This document shows positions 36,701-48,055 of a stretch of DNA of 64,000 nucleotides, piece after piece (within the stretch, counting starts at the first letter, position 1; every line of letters begins with the position of its first letter). The stretch is from Nyssa sinensis. Its lineage: Eukaryota > Streptophyta > Magnoliopsida > Cornales > Nyssaceae. The notes beneath the pieces were generated by a model. That model saw only the letters and a program-made list of their open reading frames with translations, was not told where the DNA came from and searched no databases. The translations under genes and the position numbers were made by a program. Where the stretch lies: assembly GCA_008638375.1 (NCBI GenBank), contig CM018041.1, positions 1,178,001 through 1,242,000 on the forward strand, read 5' to 3'.

Positions 36701-39700
36701 GAGTCCCATACGCACGTAAGAAGAGAGCCAACTTTGCATCCCAAATTCCAACCTAAAGAACTCCACCCCCTCACCTCCCCAATTGGAATGATCTCGCGTT
36801 TAGAAAAAACTAACCCTTAGTCCTGACACCAAGGATCAAAATATCGTTTCGATATATAGTTTCGGTCTATCCGGAAACGGAAAACGTTTTGAAAACATAA
36901 TAAAAACGGAGAAAAAAATTAGGAAACATGTGGAAACATAACTTAAAATTTATTTATTTATACAAATAAGCCTATTTATTGAATATTTGTCCATGTTTAA
37001 GGCATATACATCATATTCATGATAAATGATACTAATTCATGATAAATGACATAATAGATATATACTATGTAATATCCACGAATTAGATAATTTTGACACA
37101 AGTTACATATAAAATAAAAAGTAAAACAAATAGCAATTTAAACCTATTATAATTAGTAACTTAGTATTAAAATAGTTGTTTCTCTACATTTTATTTTCCC
37201 TACTACTTTTCTATTATTTTAGGAAAAATAATAGAAATATATCTTCTAGTAATTTTGAGTCTTAATCTTTGAAAAATAAATGGATATTATTTTTTACTAA
37301 CTTCTAGAATTATTGTTGATATAAAAGAAATGTTTCCTTTGATTCGGTATGTTTCCACTAGTTTCAGTATGTTTCCACGGAAACAATTTTGTTTCCATGG
37401 AAACACTGTGAATTTCGATATTCTACTAGTGTTTCGTTTCGGTTCCTTGAGAAACGGAAACTGTTTCGGCCGTTTCGATGGAAAAGAAACGAAACTTTGA
37501 TCCTTGCCTGACACTACCTCAAAGCACAATAGCACACACCTTAAATAACGTAGTTGGGAACTTATTTGCACCACAAAAGATGATAGAATCGACATCAAAG
37601 AGAATATGACAAACAAGCTTGCCCCCGAACTGATTCTCAATCCCAAAACCTTCCAACAAGCTTCCGTCTGCTACACTTCCTAACATAGGCTAAGATCTTC
37701 CATGACAATGACAAACAAGAACGAGAAAGCGAATCCCCTTGTTGCAACCCTCTCGAAGTATTAAAGAAGCCTATTGGACTCCCATTCAGCAAAACTAATA
37801 AAGATGCCATGGATGTAACCATCTCATCCACCTCCTCCACTTCTCTCCAAATCCCATCTTTTTAAGAAGAAATATAAGAAAGTTCCAATTAACGTGGTCA
37901 TACGTCTTTTCGATATCAAGCTTACACACCAACCCACCTCTCAAACTTTTCCTCTTCAAGTCAATACACTCAGTTAGCAACAAGGACTACATCCAAAATT
38001 TGACACCCTCCCACAAAATCATTTTAGTTTCCCGAGATCACCTTAACTAACACCCTCTTCAGTCTTAAGGAAAGGACCTTAACTTAGGACCAATAATTAA
38101 TAAACACTATTGATCAAACTAAGTGGCCTGTAGTCCTTAATCTTTTATGCCCGCTCCTTTGGAATCAAGGCAATAAAAGAGGCATTTAAACTCCTCTTAA
38201 ATGTCCCATGTCTAAAAGATATAAACTAAACCAAAATATCCTTCCTCACAATTGTCCAATAATGCTCAAAAAAAGTTAGGGAGAAACCATCGGGTCCTGA
38301 TGCCTTATCCCCATCACATCAGTTCAATGCAATCATTATCTCCTGTTCGGTGAAGGGCTTTTCCAAAATTAGATTATCATCTTCGCTCGAGCCACTGAAA
38401 CTCATGTTATCCAAGGATGGCCTCCCTAGACTACATTCCCTGTATAACCTCAGAGTCTGAAATTCCCTACTTTATTTCCCCTTCCTACTGAATCACCCTC
38501 TACCCAATCCTAACCGCTCTAATGTTGTTAAACCTCCTATGTACATTAAAAACCATATGAAAGAATTTGGTGTTACAGTCCCCTTCTTTCAAGCACAAGG
38601 CCCTATATTTCTGTCTCCATCAGATCTCCTCTACCTTTTGCATCCTCCCATATTCTCCCTTCAAGTCTTCCCTCTCATCTTTTTCCTCACCAGTCCTCCA
38701 TTTTCTTCCTATCTTAAATTTTCAATTCCTGCAAAATCTTCATCACCTTCAACCGCACATTTCCATAGACCTCTTTGTTCCATATTATTAAGTCATCTTT
38801 CAACAACTTCAATTTTTCGGACAGTGCATAGCTGGGCAATCCCTCCACCTAGTACCCTTGCCACCATGCCGAAACCATGTATCTGAAATCAGGTTCATCC
38901 AACCACGTGTTCTCAAATCTGAATGGGGATTTGTCTCTCCTTATACCACTGCAATCCAACACCAATAGCCAGTGTTCTGACACTGGCCTAGGAAGACATG
39001 CCTAAATAGTCCCAGGAACCTTGACACTGCCAACCGCTCCTGTTCACTAGTCTAAGTGAATCTACCCCCTCCATGGGTAAATCCAGAAGCTCCTTTGAGT
39101 TAATAAAGTCTGAGAATATTCTCATAACACCTGTTTCTCCTCCACCCCAGTTTCTCCAAGGGCATCCTGCCTACATCAAAGGCCCCCCTCTCCCCCTGCC
39201 AAAACAAAAAACTGCAACCTACTGAAGCCCTTCGCAAAACAGCAACCTATTCTCCTCCACGACTGGTACGTAGATCCCTGTGAAGGTCCAAGATAAACCC
39301 TCCATTTGCGATTCAAAGAGGCAAGATACTGAGAAGCTGCCAAGTGCCAACCCATTTCTGCGTACATGAAACTGCCCTAGGGTCCCACATAACAAGGATA
39401 CCCCTGCCCATCCCTTTTGGAGGCATAATCTGCCACTCCACCCTCCTCCAACCCACCCTATAAGCTCTTTACCAGCTGACTGTTCATAACCCTCCTTTTC
39501 ATCCCCTGAAGACAAACTACCTGAAGCCCTCCACCCTTTCAGTAAACCTTACATTACCAACCTCTTATCTAGGTCATTAAGACTCCTGACATTCCAGGAT
39601 ATCATCCTGATCTTCATTGAATAACTCTGTTGCAAAATCCCTTCCCCTTGTTACTCTAACCCCCCCCCCCCTTTTTTTTCCTTCATAATTAATTTTCGAA

Positions 39701-42700
39701 GACAGATTCCATAAGTCCCTCTGTCTGTTCCTCAATTCTATGTCTCTGAACACATCATCAGTTGATCTTCATATCTATGGCAGGACACCCCAAGGAATCT
39801 GCTTACTCCCTTGATTTTCCTTAACAACCCATTCTAAGACTTCCAGTGTCACATTCTCCTTTAGAACAGCCATCCGGTCATTTCCTTCGGCTGAAGTGAT
39901 GATTGCCACAGAATTGCACTCAATGTTCCTCACCCCTTAGTCCCAGAGATTCCACCAACTCCCCCTCAAAACTGTAATTGGAAATTTCCCCTTCCTTGTC
40001 CATCTCCCCTGCAGTCACCCTCTCCCTTCACTCTGTATCTCAGTGAACATTTCATAGTCTTGCTGCTGGCGCTCAATTTCTTAGGTTGCATACCATGACT
40101 GGAATCTTTATTTCAGGGGAGAATTTCCAGTAACACAAATATGGAATGGATCTAAGAAGGTAACAAGAACTGGTAATTTAAAATGCTGAGAAACATAAAC
40201 CAGAACCAATCCAGAAGTAATGATAAGCCCAGAGAAGTAAGGCAGCCATGCACTTGGAATGCAAAAACCTCGAGAAAACTTCATTACATAGAATTAGAAT
40301 ATAAAGGGCAGTCCCACTACACGAGGCTCCTGCCACTGCAAGCTCTGGGAAGGTTAGATGCACGCAACCTAACAAAAAGTTCAATGAATTCAATTACAAC
40401 CATGTTGTTGCAAGCACCACTAACATGAAATATAGGCGTAAAACTAATCATCAATACATATATTCCTTTGTGTAGTCGGTATCCTTCCTACAATTGTTTC
40501 ATAAATCATCTTAAAAGATTGATTATACATAACCATTTTTTTAAAAAAGTCATTTTTTTTCCTTTTTTTAAAAAAAAATTCTGTTAAGTGCCCATTTTCC
40601 TATCAAAAAGAAGAAGAAGAAAACAGAAATAAACTCCTTTTCCCAGTGCAAAACTATGTAATTTCTATTTTTCATTGGAATATTGTGCACGAGGCTGTGT
40701 TACAAGAATATCAACCTATGATTTTATGAACACCCATTTAGTGATTGTTTAAAATCAAATTGAAACAGGAACCCTTAAACAGATTCGAAGTGAGAGAAGG
40801 TAGGGAGTACTTCATGGTATGGACAGTGAATAATCATTAAAAAATTCTCTGTTCAGTCATTTTATAAGGAATTGGCAGGTAGAAATGATGTGTCTTTTCC
40901 TTGGAAACTGATTTGGAGTTCTCAAATGGCTTCTAAATTTGCTTTTTTTGCTTGGTCGGCTGCTTGGCGCGATTTTAACTATCAATAATCTGCAACTGAG
41001 AGGGTTCTAATCAACTAGCATCGTTGTATATGCAAGTGTGAGGGGAGACAATTGATCACCCTCTTATTCATTGTAAGATGCCGAGAGATGCTAGGAGTTT
41101 GATTTTTTCGTTATTTGGTTATAGTTGGAAAATGTCAGCCACTATTAGGGAGGTGTTCTTGAGTTGAAGGTGCAACCGGGTTAGAAAGGAGGCGCCTGTA
41201 TGTAATATAGATATATAGACACACACATACATTCACATCTTACTTTTACTGATCAAAAAATACTATTTTGCCACACAAAAAGATGTAATAATACAGCAGC
41301 TGTGAATAACAATAATCCTTCTTCAGTTGAGGACTCAACGAAAACATACCTCTATAGAAATTGTAGCACAGGATGTAGAACCAATATCATAGCCATACAG
41401 TAGTCCTCCAAGTGCTGGGAACAGAAATCTGAAATGATCAAGCCAATCATTATGGCTTGAATTAAAGAACTAGACAGAATGCTCTTGTGTCATAACTCGT
41501 AAGATCAAGCAATATGACCAGAGAGGCAATTAGAAGGAAATTTAACGCAAAAGACCAAGTCTAAAAAACTTGCAATCCAAGTAAGCACATGCAAGCTGGT
41601 TTTAGACATACACACTAGGCTCATGAATGGCAAAAACTAGAAAGTCTGATCCATCAAAATATTTGTTGTATGAAAATAACTAGAGATCTTATCATAGACT
41701 AGATATCTAATACCAAACAATTATACAAGTTATCTGAGGGCATCGCAAACTTGATGAAATTATTGTATTTTAAGATTTTTAAAACTGTTCTTGTACAGTA
41801 GAAGGATTTTACTGAGGAATAAAAAAATATTTTTTGAATCATGTGGAATAATGCAAAATAGAAGGGTGAAAAAAAAAAAAGGCTTTTAATAAATAAGGCT
41901 GGTTCTCCTAGGTAATTAAAGGGCTATGGCTTTCAGGGCACTCAATGCATGAATGATGAATCCCTGGGTTGGTTCATGTCTACAATTCTTTTTTGATTCC
42001 CGCAATAGATACTTGTATGGAATCAGATGTACTATTCCCAGCAAGGGATTGATCACCTTCATGTGCTTTCCTCCTCCTTAAATCTCTCAGAAAGAGGAAG
42101 AGGCCTGGGTCAAGCTCATAGCAATAGCAGCTCCTCTATCAGAAAGAGAGTCACCGTAGCTCCCCATTCTGAAAACACCCAGGGCCAATTTGCTCATACA
42201 AGAGGGGATATTCCTTAATCAGTTTGGTGATGGTTACAAGGGGTCCCCAACCATGCTAAAAAGGACCCTATATTTCAAACTTGAGACTCTCTTCCAACTT
42301 CTTTAGCTGGTACTTTCTGGCTCCCTTACAGGTCTGGTACTCCACAACTCCCTTACAGGTCTCCAGCCTAGGTTTGAGTTGTCTTCTTCAAATCTGTAGT
42401 TTCTTGCTTCAAGGAGAGCAATAGCAGGAGAATCAGGCGGGGAAGGGGGGGGGGGGGGGGGTGAGTAAGAAAAGAGAAGTCATTTCTGGTCGTTCTCGTA
42501 CTTGATTGATCATAGTTCAATTTTAAATTATGTTGCACACAACATCTAATGGTGTTTTTGCTCACACATAATTCAAAGGGATGGGGCTTAAAACCAGCCA
42601 CTGAATTAACAGTCATTTTTTTCTGAGTAAAATAAGCACATAAAGAATGAAAACTTATTGGTCACTATGTTATAATAAAAAACTATTGTCCGATGATGTT

Positions 42701-44839
42701 CCCATCAATCCAATTAAACTTACGAATTTCAAGAGTTTGGAAGTAAGATTGCTTCCAAGGAACTAAAGAGTTAACATTAATCAAGAAGCATGCAACGGAG
42801 GACATAAGTCAAGTTATAACTGCTGGATAATTTTCTCATGTTTGGCTCCCAAATGGCACTATTGACTCCCTTACTATGGAAGTTTGAGGTGTAACAGCTG
42901 GTTGAGATGGGGTTAATTTTCCCACATTTAGCTTGCAGATGACACAAGTGGTTCTGTAAGCCCTAAACGACAACATAATGAACCTCAGGCTCCTTCTATG
43001 TTCTCTTAAATCAATCTCTATTCTTGAAATCAATTTTCTAACATTGTATTGCAGAAAACTTCATAATATTTGTTTTTTGTGTGTAACCAGTATCGATTAG
43101 CCGAGGTTGCAATCTAGCAGCTTAAATTCCTGAATCCTTTCAGAAGTAGAATCACTCTTATATGCCTTACCATTGTCAGTACCGCAGTTTACTGCCTCGT
43201 ATGTTCAAAATACCAGATCACAAACAGGATCAAGAAACTTCAGAGAATTTAAGATGGGGGATAAGAGGACAGGTTACTTGGCTACTTGTTTGAATGTGTA
43301 TCAATAATAAGTGAAAAGAGGCCTAGAGATTGGAAATTTGATTTCAAAAAACCAAACTTTATGAAGTAAAAAGGCTCTAAAGATTCGTCGGGGCCCAAAT
43401 ATCAATGCCATCAAGTTGTGTGGAGCATACATGGTAAACATGCAAATGGGTGGCATTTCAACTTATTCATCAAGGTAGGATCATCATTCAACATGGATAC
43501 TTGTCCCTCAGATTGCCCACACTTTCCTCAGCCATGATAAATATGTGGTTGACTCTAAATCCATGATGAACTTTGGGACATTTTGAGCGAGGAAATCTTC
43601 TTTTTGTGTTTTGTACCCTTGCCTTTATCAGCTTACACATGCTCGAGAAAAGTGGATCATGGATCCTTGCAATTTTGAGTTAGAGACGTGTCATATATCA
43701 TAACTCATAATCCAACACTGCAGAACATGACTTGACACTTCTCATTATTAGGGCATCATTAACTAAAGTCTGCTATCTCAAATAGCGCTGTAGTGGGTTG
43801 GGATCAGAGGCCAGTCCAAGACCAACCCCAAGGATTGAAAAGGGTTGAGGATGCTGCCAAGTTAAAGCACGATTAAGACTTATCCAAAAAAAGTAAAGCA
43901 CTATTTAAGCCAGACTTTGCGGTTGAGATGTTTAACTATAAAGTCACTTCTACTAATAAAAGAAGGGATAGCCATTGGGCAATCAATATTTGAACAGCTT
44001 GAATGGACTTCTAGGCATTTGCAAGCATGTTTGAACCTATTTACTTTCCTAAACAACCCTAGTGTATGCTAAACAAGAAAAGTTCACAAGTTCATAAGAT
44101 GTAATAACATTCAAACTCTACTACTCCAGAAATCAATAGCATTCCACTACATAGCATTAATGTGCATACCTGTCCACTAGTCTTCAATATTGAATTTTAG
44201 CATACAACACTCCACATTGCAGTTTTACCGTTCTGTTCCTTCAATTCTTGTTGCAATTTTAGATTGTACTAGGTGGAGGAACATCAACTTCATTTTCCCT
44301 CTATTATTTATTTAAACGCAAATTACATTGATGTTCTAATGTAACCAGTCTTCACAATTTTCTTCATGCACTTGCTTAAAGATTACTAAAGCACTCAACT
44401 GGAAGCAATAAACAGATATAATCTAACCCAAATCAAAACAGACTCCAAAAATTATAGATACAATGCAGCAAAAACCTATAAGGAGAATAACATAAGTTTC
44501 ACATACAGACGACTGGTGTAGTGTGATATGTTTCGTGTGCAAATAAAAAGATATGTCAGTTATAAGCTAATGAGATATAAGTGAACTTGAACAACTTATA
44601 CTCACGGGAGGATGGCGGCTTTTACAGAATAGTTCTCCGAATGTTGCTCCCCATTAATAAGAGGCTCTTGCAGACCATCAATCTCCCCTGATGACTTACC
44701 CGGCCTAATGAACAACAAGAAGTACAACAAGTCAAGCAGATAAACTCTTATACACATATAACACAAATCGAATCCAGAAATAGACCTTTCCAATCGAGGA
44801 GAAGGTGGGTTGCTCGGGATCGGAAGTCCCAGAGGCCAT
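27780..44839 (-). CDS. VGT1: VGT1 / D-xylose-proton symporter-like sugar transporter (MFS sugar porter)
   Basis: Twelve-TM sugar/H+ transporter of the vacuolar glucose transporter group, likely tonoplast. Fourteen minus-strand exons: 44786-44839, 44606-44694, 41350-41428, 33693-33752, 33444-33510, 33226-33350, 32302-32403, 31734-32103, 31555-31602, 31380-31442, 30703-30783, 30375-30474, 29631-29769, 27780-27911; about 501 aa, the family length. Sugar-porter marks: [77 protein letters not shown]. Three single-base insertions break the frame: 31786 (exon 8), about 30438-30440 (exon 12) and 29670 (exon 13). Removing each restores the exact family length and a matching splice phase. Exon 2 has two possible acceptors 10 nt apart (44694 or 44704); only 44694 keeps frame. 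The gene is 17 kb long because introns 2 and 3 hold transposons. Confidence 0.93.
28736..28778 (-). mobile_element. 15-bp micro-insertion with perfect 14-bp direct repeats
   Basis: Catgaccccctaac at 28736-28749 recurs at 28765-28778. Only tttttttttatcaga lies between. Read on the minus strand the insert is tctgat plus poly(A), the same end as LINE tails in this window. It lies in the last transporter intron. Confidence 0.65.
28890..29020 (+). mobile_element. SINE-like element, relative of the copy at 13.8 kb
   Basis: It contains gggtacaagccctggttggg, a one-arm match to gggttcaagtcccggttggg at about 13,831, preceded by ctagtggtggatgagggg. It is degenerate and its ends are unclear. Confidence 0.35.
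29350..29424 (-). mobile_element. 43-bp LINE 3'-end micro-insertion with 16-bp direct repeats
   Basis: Aagatgcagcaacgtg (29350-29365) and aagatgcagcaacatg (29409-29424) flank a T run followed by gatcggtaaaagttatc. On the minus strand this is cttttaccgatc plus poly(A). It closely matches the LINE end cttttactgatcaaaaaa at 41,243-41,260. Confidence 0.75.
31675..31730 (-). mobile_element. 22-bp micro-insertion with perfect 17-bp direct repeats, next to a splice donor
   Basis: Cccacagaagataataa at 31675-31691 recurs at 31714-31730. The 22-bp insert ends ttttttatcagtta; on the minus strand it reads taactgataaaaaat plus A/T. The right repeat ends 1 bp from the GT donor (31732-31733) of transporter exon 8. 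Confidence 0.7.
34654..34699 (-). mobile_element. 18-bp T-led micro-insertion with 14-bp direct repeats
   Basis: Tgcaactagttatc (34654-34667) and tgcaagtagttatc (34686-34699) flank ctttatttttttgacgag. Transporter intron 3. Confidence 0.5.
35300..35569. repeat. 135-bp tandem duplication in the LINE 3' region
   Basis: Tatttacaaaaggga...aaattaaagcc...acaaagggta.gcttctttaatcc occurs twice with a 135-base offset (starts 35300 and 35435) and moderate divergence. Confidence 0.7.
36830..37506. mobile_element. 677-bp hAT-like non-autonomous element nested in the LINE
   Basis: Perfect 11-bp terminal inverted repeats (caaggatcaaa ... tttgatccttg), flanked by a perfect 8-bp target duplication cctgacac at 36822-36829 and 37507-37514. 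The ends are rich in gtttcg/gaaacgg words. It splits the LINE ORF2 exactly between ...EVVSG and LRV..., so it inserted after the LINE. No transposase. Confidence 0.92.
40855..41265 (+). mobile_element. LINE (L1) 3' fragment in transporter intron 3
   Basis: Plus-strand translation gives [20 protein letters not shown] and later [15 protein letters not shown], the zinc-binding C terminus of plant L1 ORF2. The 3' end is cttacttttactgatcaaaaaa (about 41,239-41,260), a clear reference for the LINE tail motif in this window. Confidence 0.8.
42445..42461 (+). repeat. G17 homopolymer in transporter intron 2
   Basis: An uninterrupted run of 17 G in an AT-rich intron. Confidence 0.9.
43863..43909 (+). 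mobile_element. 16-bp A-tailed micro-insertion with 15-bp direct repeats
   Basis: Taaagcacgattaag (43863-43877) and taaagcactatttaag (43894-43909) flank acttatccaaaaaaag. Transporter intron 2. Confidence 0.55.
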
Positions 44840-45110
44840 TTTTGGGATGCTCGAAGAGATTGAAAATGAGGGAATTGAATTTACAAAAAAAATGAATTGG
44901 ATGTTTGAACGACAAGATTTCAATCGAAGGAGGAGATAGGGTTTTTCTTTTCAGAATATTCAGATGACTCGTGAGGTTTACACGTGATTGTTTGTTTAAA
45001 ATAAGAAAAGGGTTGTGTAGGGCGTTGGCAGGTAGCTGGCGGTAGAGCAAAATAATTTCACGAGAAGGGAGGTTAGGGAGGAGGGAGAGAGAGAGAGAGA
45101 GAGAGATTGC
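44840..45110 (-). promoter_or_regulatory. Presumed promoter/5' UTR of the sugar transporter with (GA)n tract
   Basis: The first 270 bp upstream of the transporter ATG. An uninterrupted (GA)n tract lies at about 45,087-45,107 and is preceded by ggagg repeats. GA tracts near plant start sites are typical BPC/GAGA-factor targets (established); its use here is inference. Confidence 0.4.
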
Positions 45111-46613
45111 GTGTGTGAAAAAGGTTGTTATACTGGTCGAACTTTGAAGTTTGTAGTAGCAATGCTAGACCGAGAACGGTTAGGCGAGGGAAGAGGAAGT
45201 GGAAGTGGAGGCGGCCTGTCCGATTCTTTATTTTGTGGACCCAAACGATGATCCGATCCCTCAGTTCGGAAAAAAATATTCCATGGTCCAATATTCATAT
45301 ATTTTTTCAAAATGATTTTTTTTTCTTTTGATATAATGAATAATGTGAGGAGAGGATTCCAATTCATGTCATTTGTGTAGAGTTTGGGCATTCTGTCACT
45401 TAGATATGATTTTAAATTTTTTTTTTTAAAGACCATTGCATCACGTAATCGCATAATAATATTTTATAAAAATATAATATTTTCTTATTTTATGAATAAA
45501 AATATATCTTCAATTTTAATTTTAACTATTTTTTTATAAAAAATATCACACAATGGCATAATATAACAGTATTACATTATAATTTATCATAATCTTTAAA
45601 CTTATTGGATTGGGTTAAATAAATATAAAAAGTGAGAGAATAAGACTTCTGATATTAATAATTTTTAAAAATGGGTCTTAAGCGTGAATCCTAAGCGATA
45701 ATCAACAGGAGTAAAAATTACTTGTAAGAGATTTATTTTTTCGAATTTACAAGTTCCATTCTCACTATTTATATTCCTTGAAATGAGCAACTAATCAAAA
45801 ATGATAGTCCAAATATTTAATGACTCTACGAAGTGTTGGATTTGTGTAAGGAAATGAAAATTTGTCAAATTCTAATTGCTTTGATATTTTTTTTGCTTGA
45901 CAAAAACGAAAAAAAAAACCTAAAGTGAGTCTTAACAATAGTTAAACGGGTTTGGATCGGGTCGGTCTGTTAACTAGTTAAATGGTTCGGGCCGTTCCGC
46001 CTACAAGTGACTAAATGATAACATTTTAGAGTGGGAGAAGCTCTGCATTTCAAAAATTGACCTTGCATGTTTCTTTTGATTGCAAGCGTATTTATATATA
46101 CTTGGGACATGTTGGAAAACTAGAATCACTTGAATGGTAAAATGAACGCACGGTGTTCCGCAATCAAACACGATGAAACGGATTGGGTTTATTTTCATTT
46201 TATGAAAAATAAAAATATCTTTATTTGTAAAACAAAAAATATAATTTTTAAAATTATTCTTTATCTCTCGCAATCACAAATGAAAGCATACTCCAGTTCC
46301 GATAAAACATAGCCATCATAAAACAACATGAAAGATCATTATTATTTTAGCTGTTTATGCATTTATGTTTCCTGTCGTTCCACGTCAAGAACGGACTGGA
46401 TAAGTATGGGTGACTTTTATCCGTATTTGTTTGACTTTCATGTGTGCCACAAATTTTAATCATCCAAAACGCGACATTCAAGTGATAAGCATTCTGGTGA
46501 AACTGCAAAACTAGAGAACAGGAACTCTTCTTTTGTGTAACCACTTCATACACGTTACGAAATTTTGCCATAATTTCCCACTTAAAAGTGCAACACTTTT
46601 TAGTGATATGAGT
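45111..46613. other. Intergenic region, no gene seen
   Basis: AT-rich spacer between the divergent transporter promoter side and the MITE at 46.6 kb. Reading frames are short and unlike known families. Confidence 0.45.
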
Positions 46614-47212
46614 TAGGACTGTTAATCGATGGATCTCAATTCAAATGTGATCTTAATCTAATTAATTTATTCAGATATATTACAAATATAATTTATTGAC
46701 CATTTGATCTAATTAAATATAGCATATATATATATATTTTATATTATAACAAAATATATTTTTAAAATTTTTTATAATATGTCAAATATTAAATTAAATC
46801 TGACTTTTTTAATTTTATATATTTTAAGCATTAAATATTATATATTTATATACATAATATTATTATAGTTAACAAATCTAAATTTGAAATCCTTTGAAAA
46901 ATTTGATCCAATCTAATCGAACAATTTTTTTTTTATAAATAGGATTTCCATCACACCCGATTTGGAATTGTTCGATTATATTTTTAAAATATTTTTATAA
47001 TATGTCAAATATTAAATTAAATCTGACTTTTTTAATTTTATATATTTTAAGCATTAAATATTATATATTTATATACATAATATTATTATAGTTAACAAAT
47101 CTAAATTTGAAATCCTTCAAAAAATTTGATCCAATCTAATCGAACAATTTTTTTTTATATAAATAGGATTTCCATCTACACCCAATTTGGAATCCGATCT
47201 ATTTACAGCCAT
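46614..47212. mobile_element. hAT-like MITE with internal tandem duplication
   Basis: The left end ggactgttaatcgatggatc and the reverse complement of the right end ggctgtaaatagatcggatt are similar over about 18 bp. The interior is AT-rich with aatctaatcgaac words. No target duplication was confirmed. Confidence 0.45.
46756..47201. repeat. 223-bp tandem duplication, two near-identical copies
   Basis: Copy 1 is about 46,756-46,978 and copy 2 about 46,979-47,201, at a constant offset of 223 bases (for example tttataatatgtcaaat at 46,771 and 46,994). Few differences: cctttg/ccttca, cacaccc/ctacaccc. Confidence 0.9.
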
Positions 47213-48055
47213 AATATGAGTTGTTATTTATTTACTTTTTATTTAATAATGTCAAAGGACTGAACTTAATCTGTTAAGAGGTAAATTTGAGTGGTAAGAA
47301 AATTGAGTTGCGTTCCATGTTTTTTTTTTATATTTATTAAAAAACACATACAATGCCAAAATTCCCACTAAAAGTCGTATTAGCATATGCAAGACTAACG
47401 ATGACGCACGCACAGGCCTTGACTTTCAGCCAAGGCCGGTCCAAGTGTATGCATTTAACTAACAAAAGTCCAATCCAAAATTGTCGCTGCTCTCTAAATA
47501 CATGTGCCGATTATGAGTTCTTTAATCTAATTCCAATCTTCTCTCTCTGTATTTTTGTCACTATTCTATTGATTAGCAGTTGATTTGATGATGTCTAGAG
47601 ATTGATCCTTCGAGATCTCTCTGGTAGCTTCTTTCAAAACGCAAATTTGAACCCTTTTTTTTTCATTTGTCAATCAAAGAGTAACAGGTAAAATGATCAT
47701 ACTGACTGCTTATAACCGTTAACTTATTCGGGCAACGATTCCTCTTCAAGATCACCACCATCCTTCTACTATGCTCCGACATCAATCACATAAGATAGTC
47801 CAGATACAGTACGAAAGAAATCAGCGCGGGAACTGTGATAAATGCATATAGGACTGGTCCAATAAATCAAACTATGAAGTCGATATATTGTTTTCCAAAG
47901 TGAACACGTACAAATACTTTCATTGTTTGTCCAAAATGAACACATTGAAATACTTCACTGTCTTAAACAAGTACAAGACATTTATTAATGGAAGCAAAAG
48001 CCATGGACCAGAAAAATTCTCACCTTTTGAGAGCGCATTCTGAAGAAAGAAAAAC
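47213..48055. other. 3' flank of NDUFA12, no further gene seen
   Basis: It holds the presumed NDUFA12 3' UTR. A 76-codon open frame at 47,353 has no family resemblance and no splice or promoter support. Confidence 0.45.

Larger units (their letters stand above)
35245..40120 (-). mobile_element. L1-type LINE, near full length but decayed, in transporter intron 3
   Basis: Minus-strand ORF2 pieces occur in proper order. The endonuclease start [14 protein letters not shown] is near 39,600, with more endonuclease to about 39,000. Reverse-transcriptase blocks follow at about 37,980-37,640 ([33 protein letters not shown]) and a degenerate catalytic box ([11 protein letters not shown]) near 37,590. 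Next come GCKVGSLLT (about 36,730) and [13 protein letters not shown] (about 36,140), then a Cys/His tail motif ([16 protein letters not shown], about 35,820) and an A-rich 3' end near 35,245. Many stops and frameshifts; inactive. A hAT element interrupts the ORF at 36,830-37,506. Confidence 0.85.

Noticed and set aside
35245..40120. LINE fragments as host genes
   Set aside because: Endonuclease, reverse transcriptase and C-terminal motifs appear in element order with many stops; these are transposon remnants.
47353..47583. 76-codon open frame with a hydrophobic tail
   Set aside because: No recognisable homologue, promoter or splice support in an AT-rich spacer.
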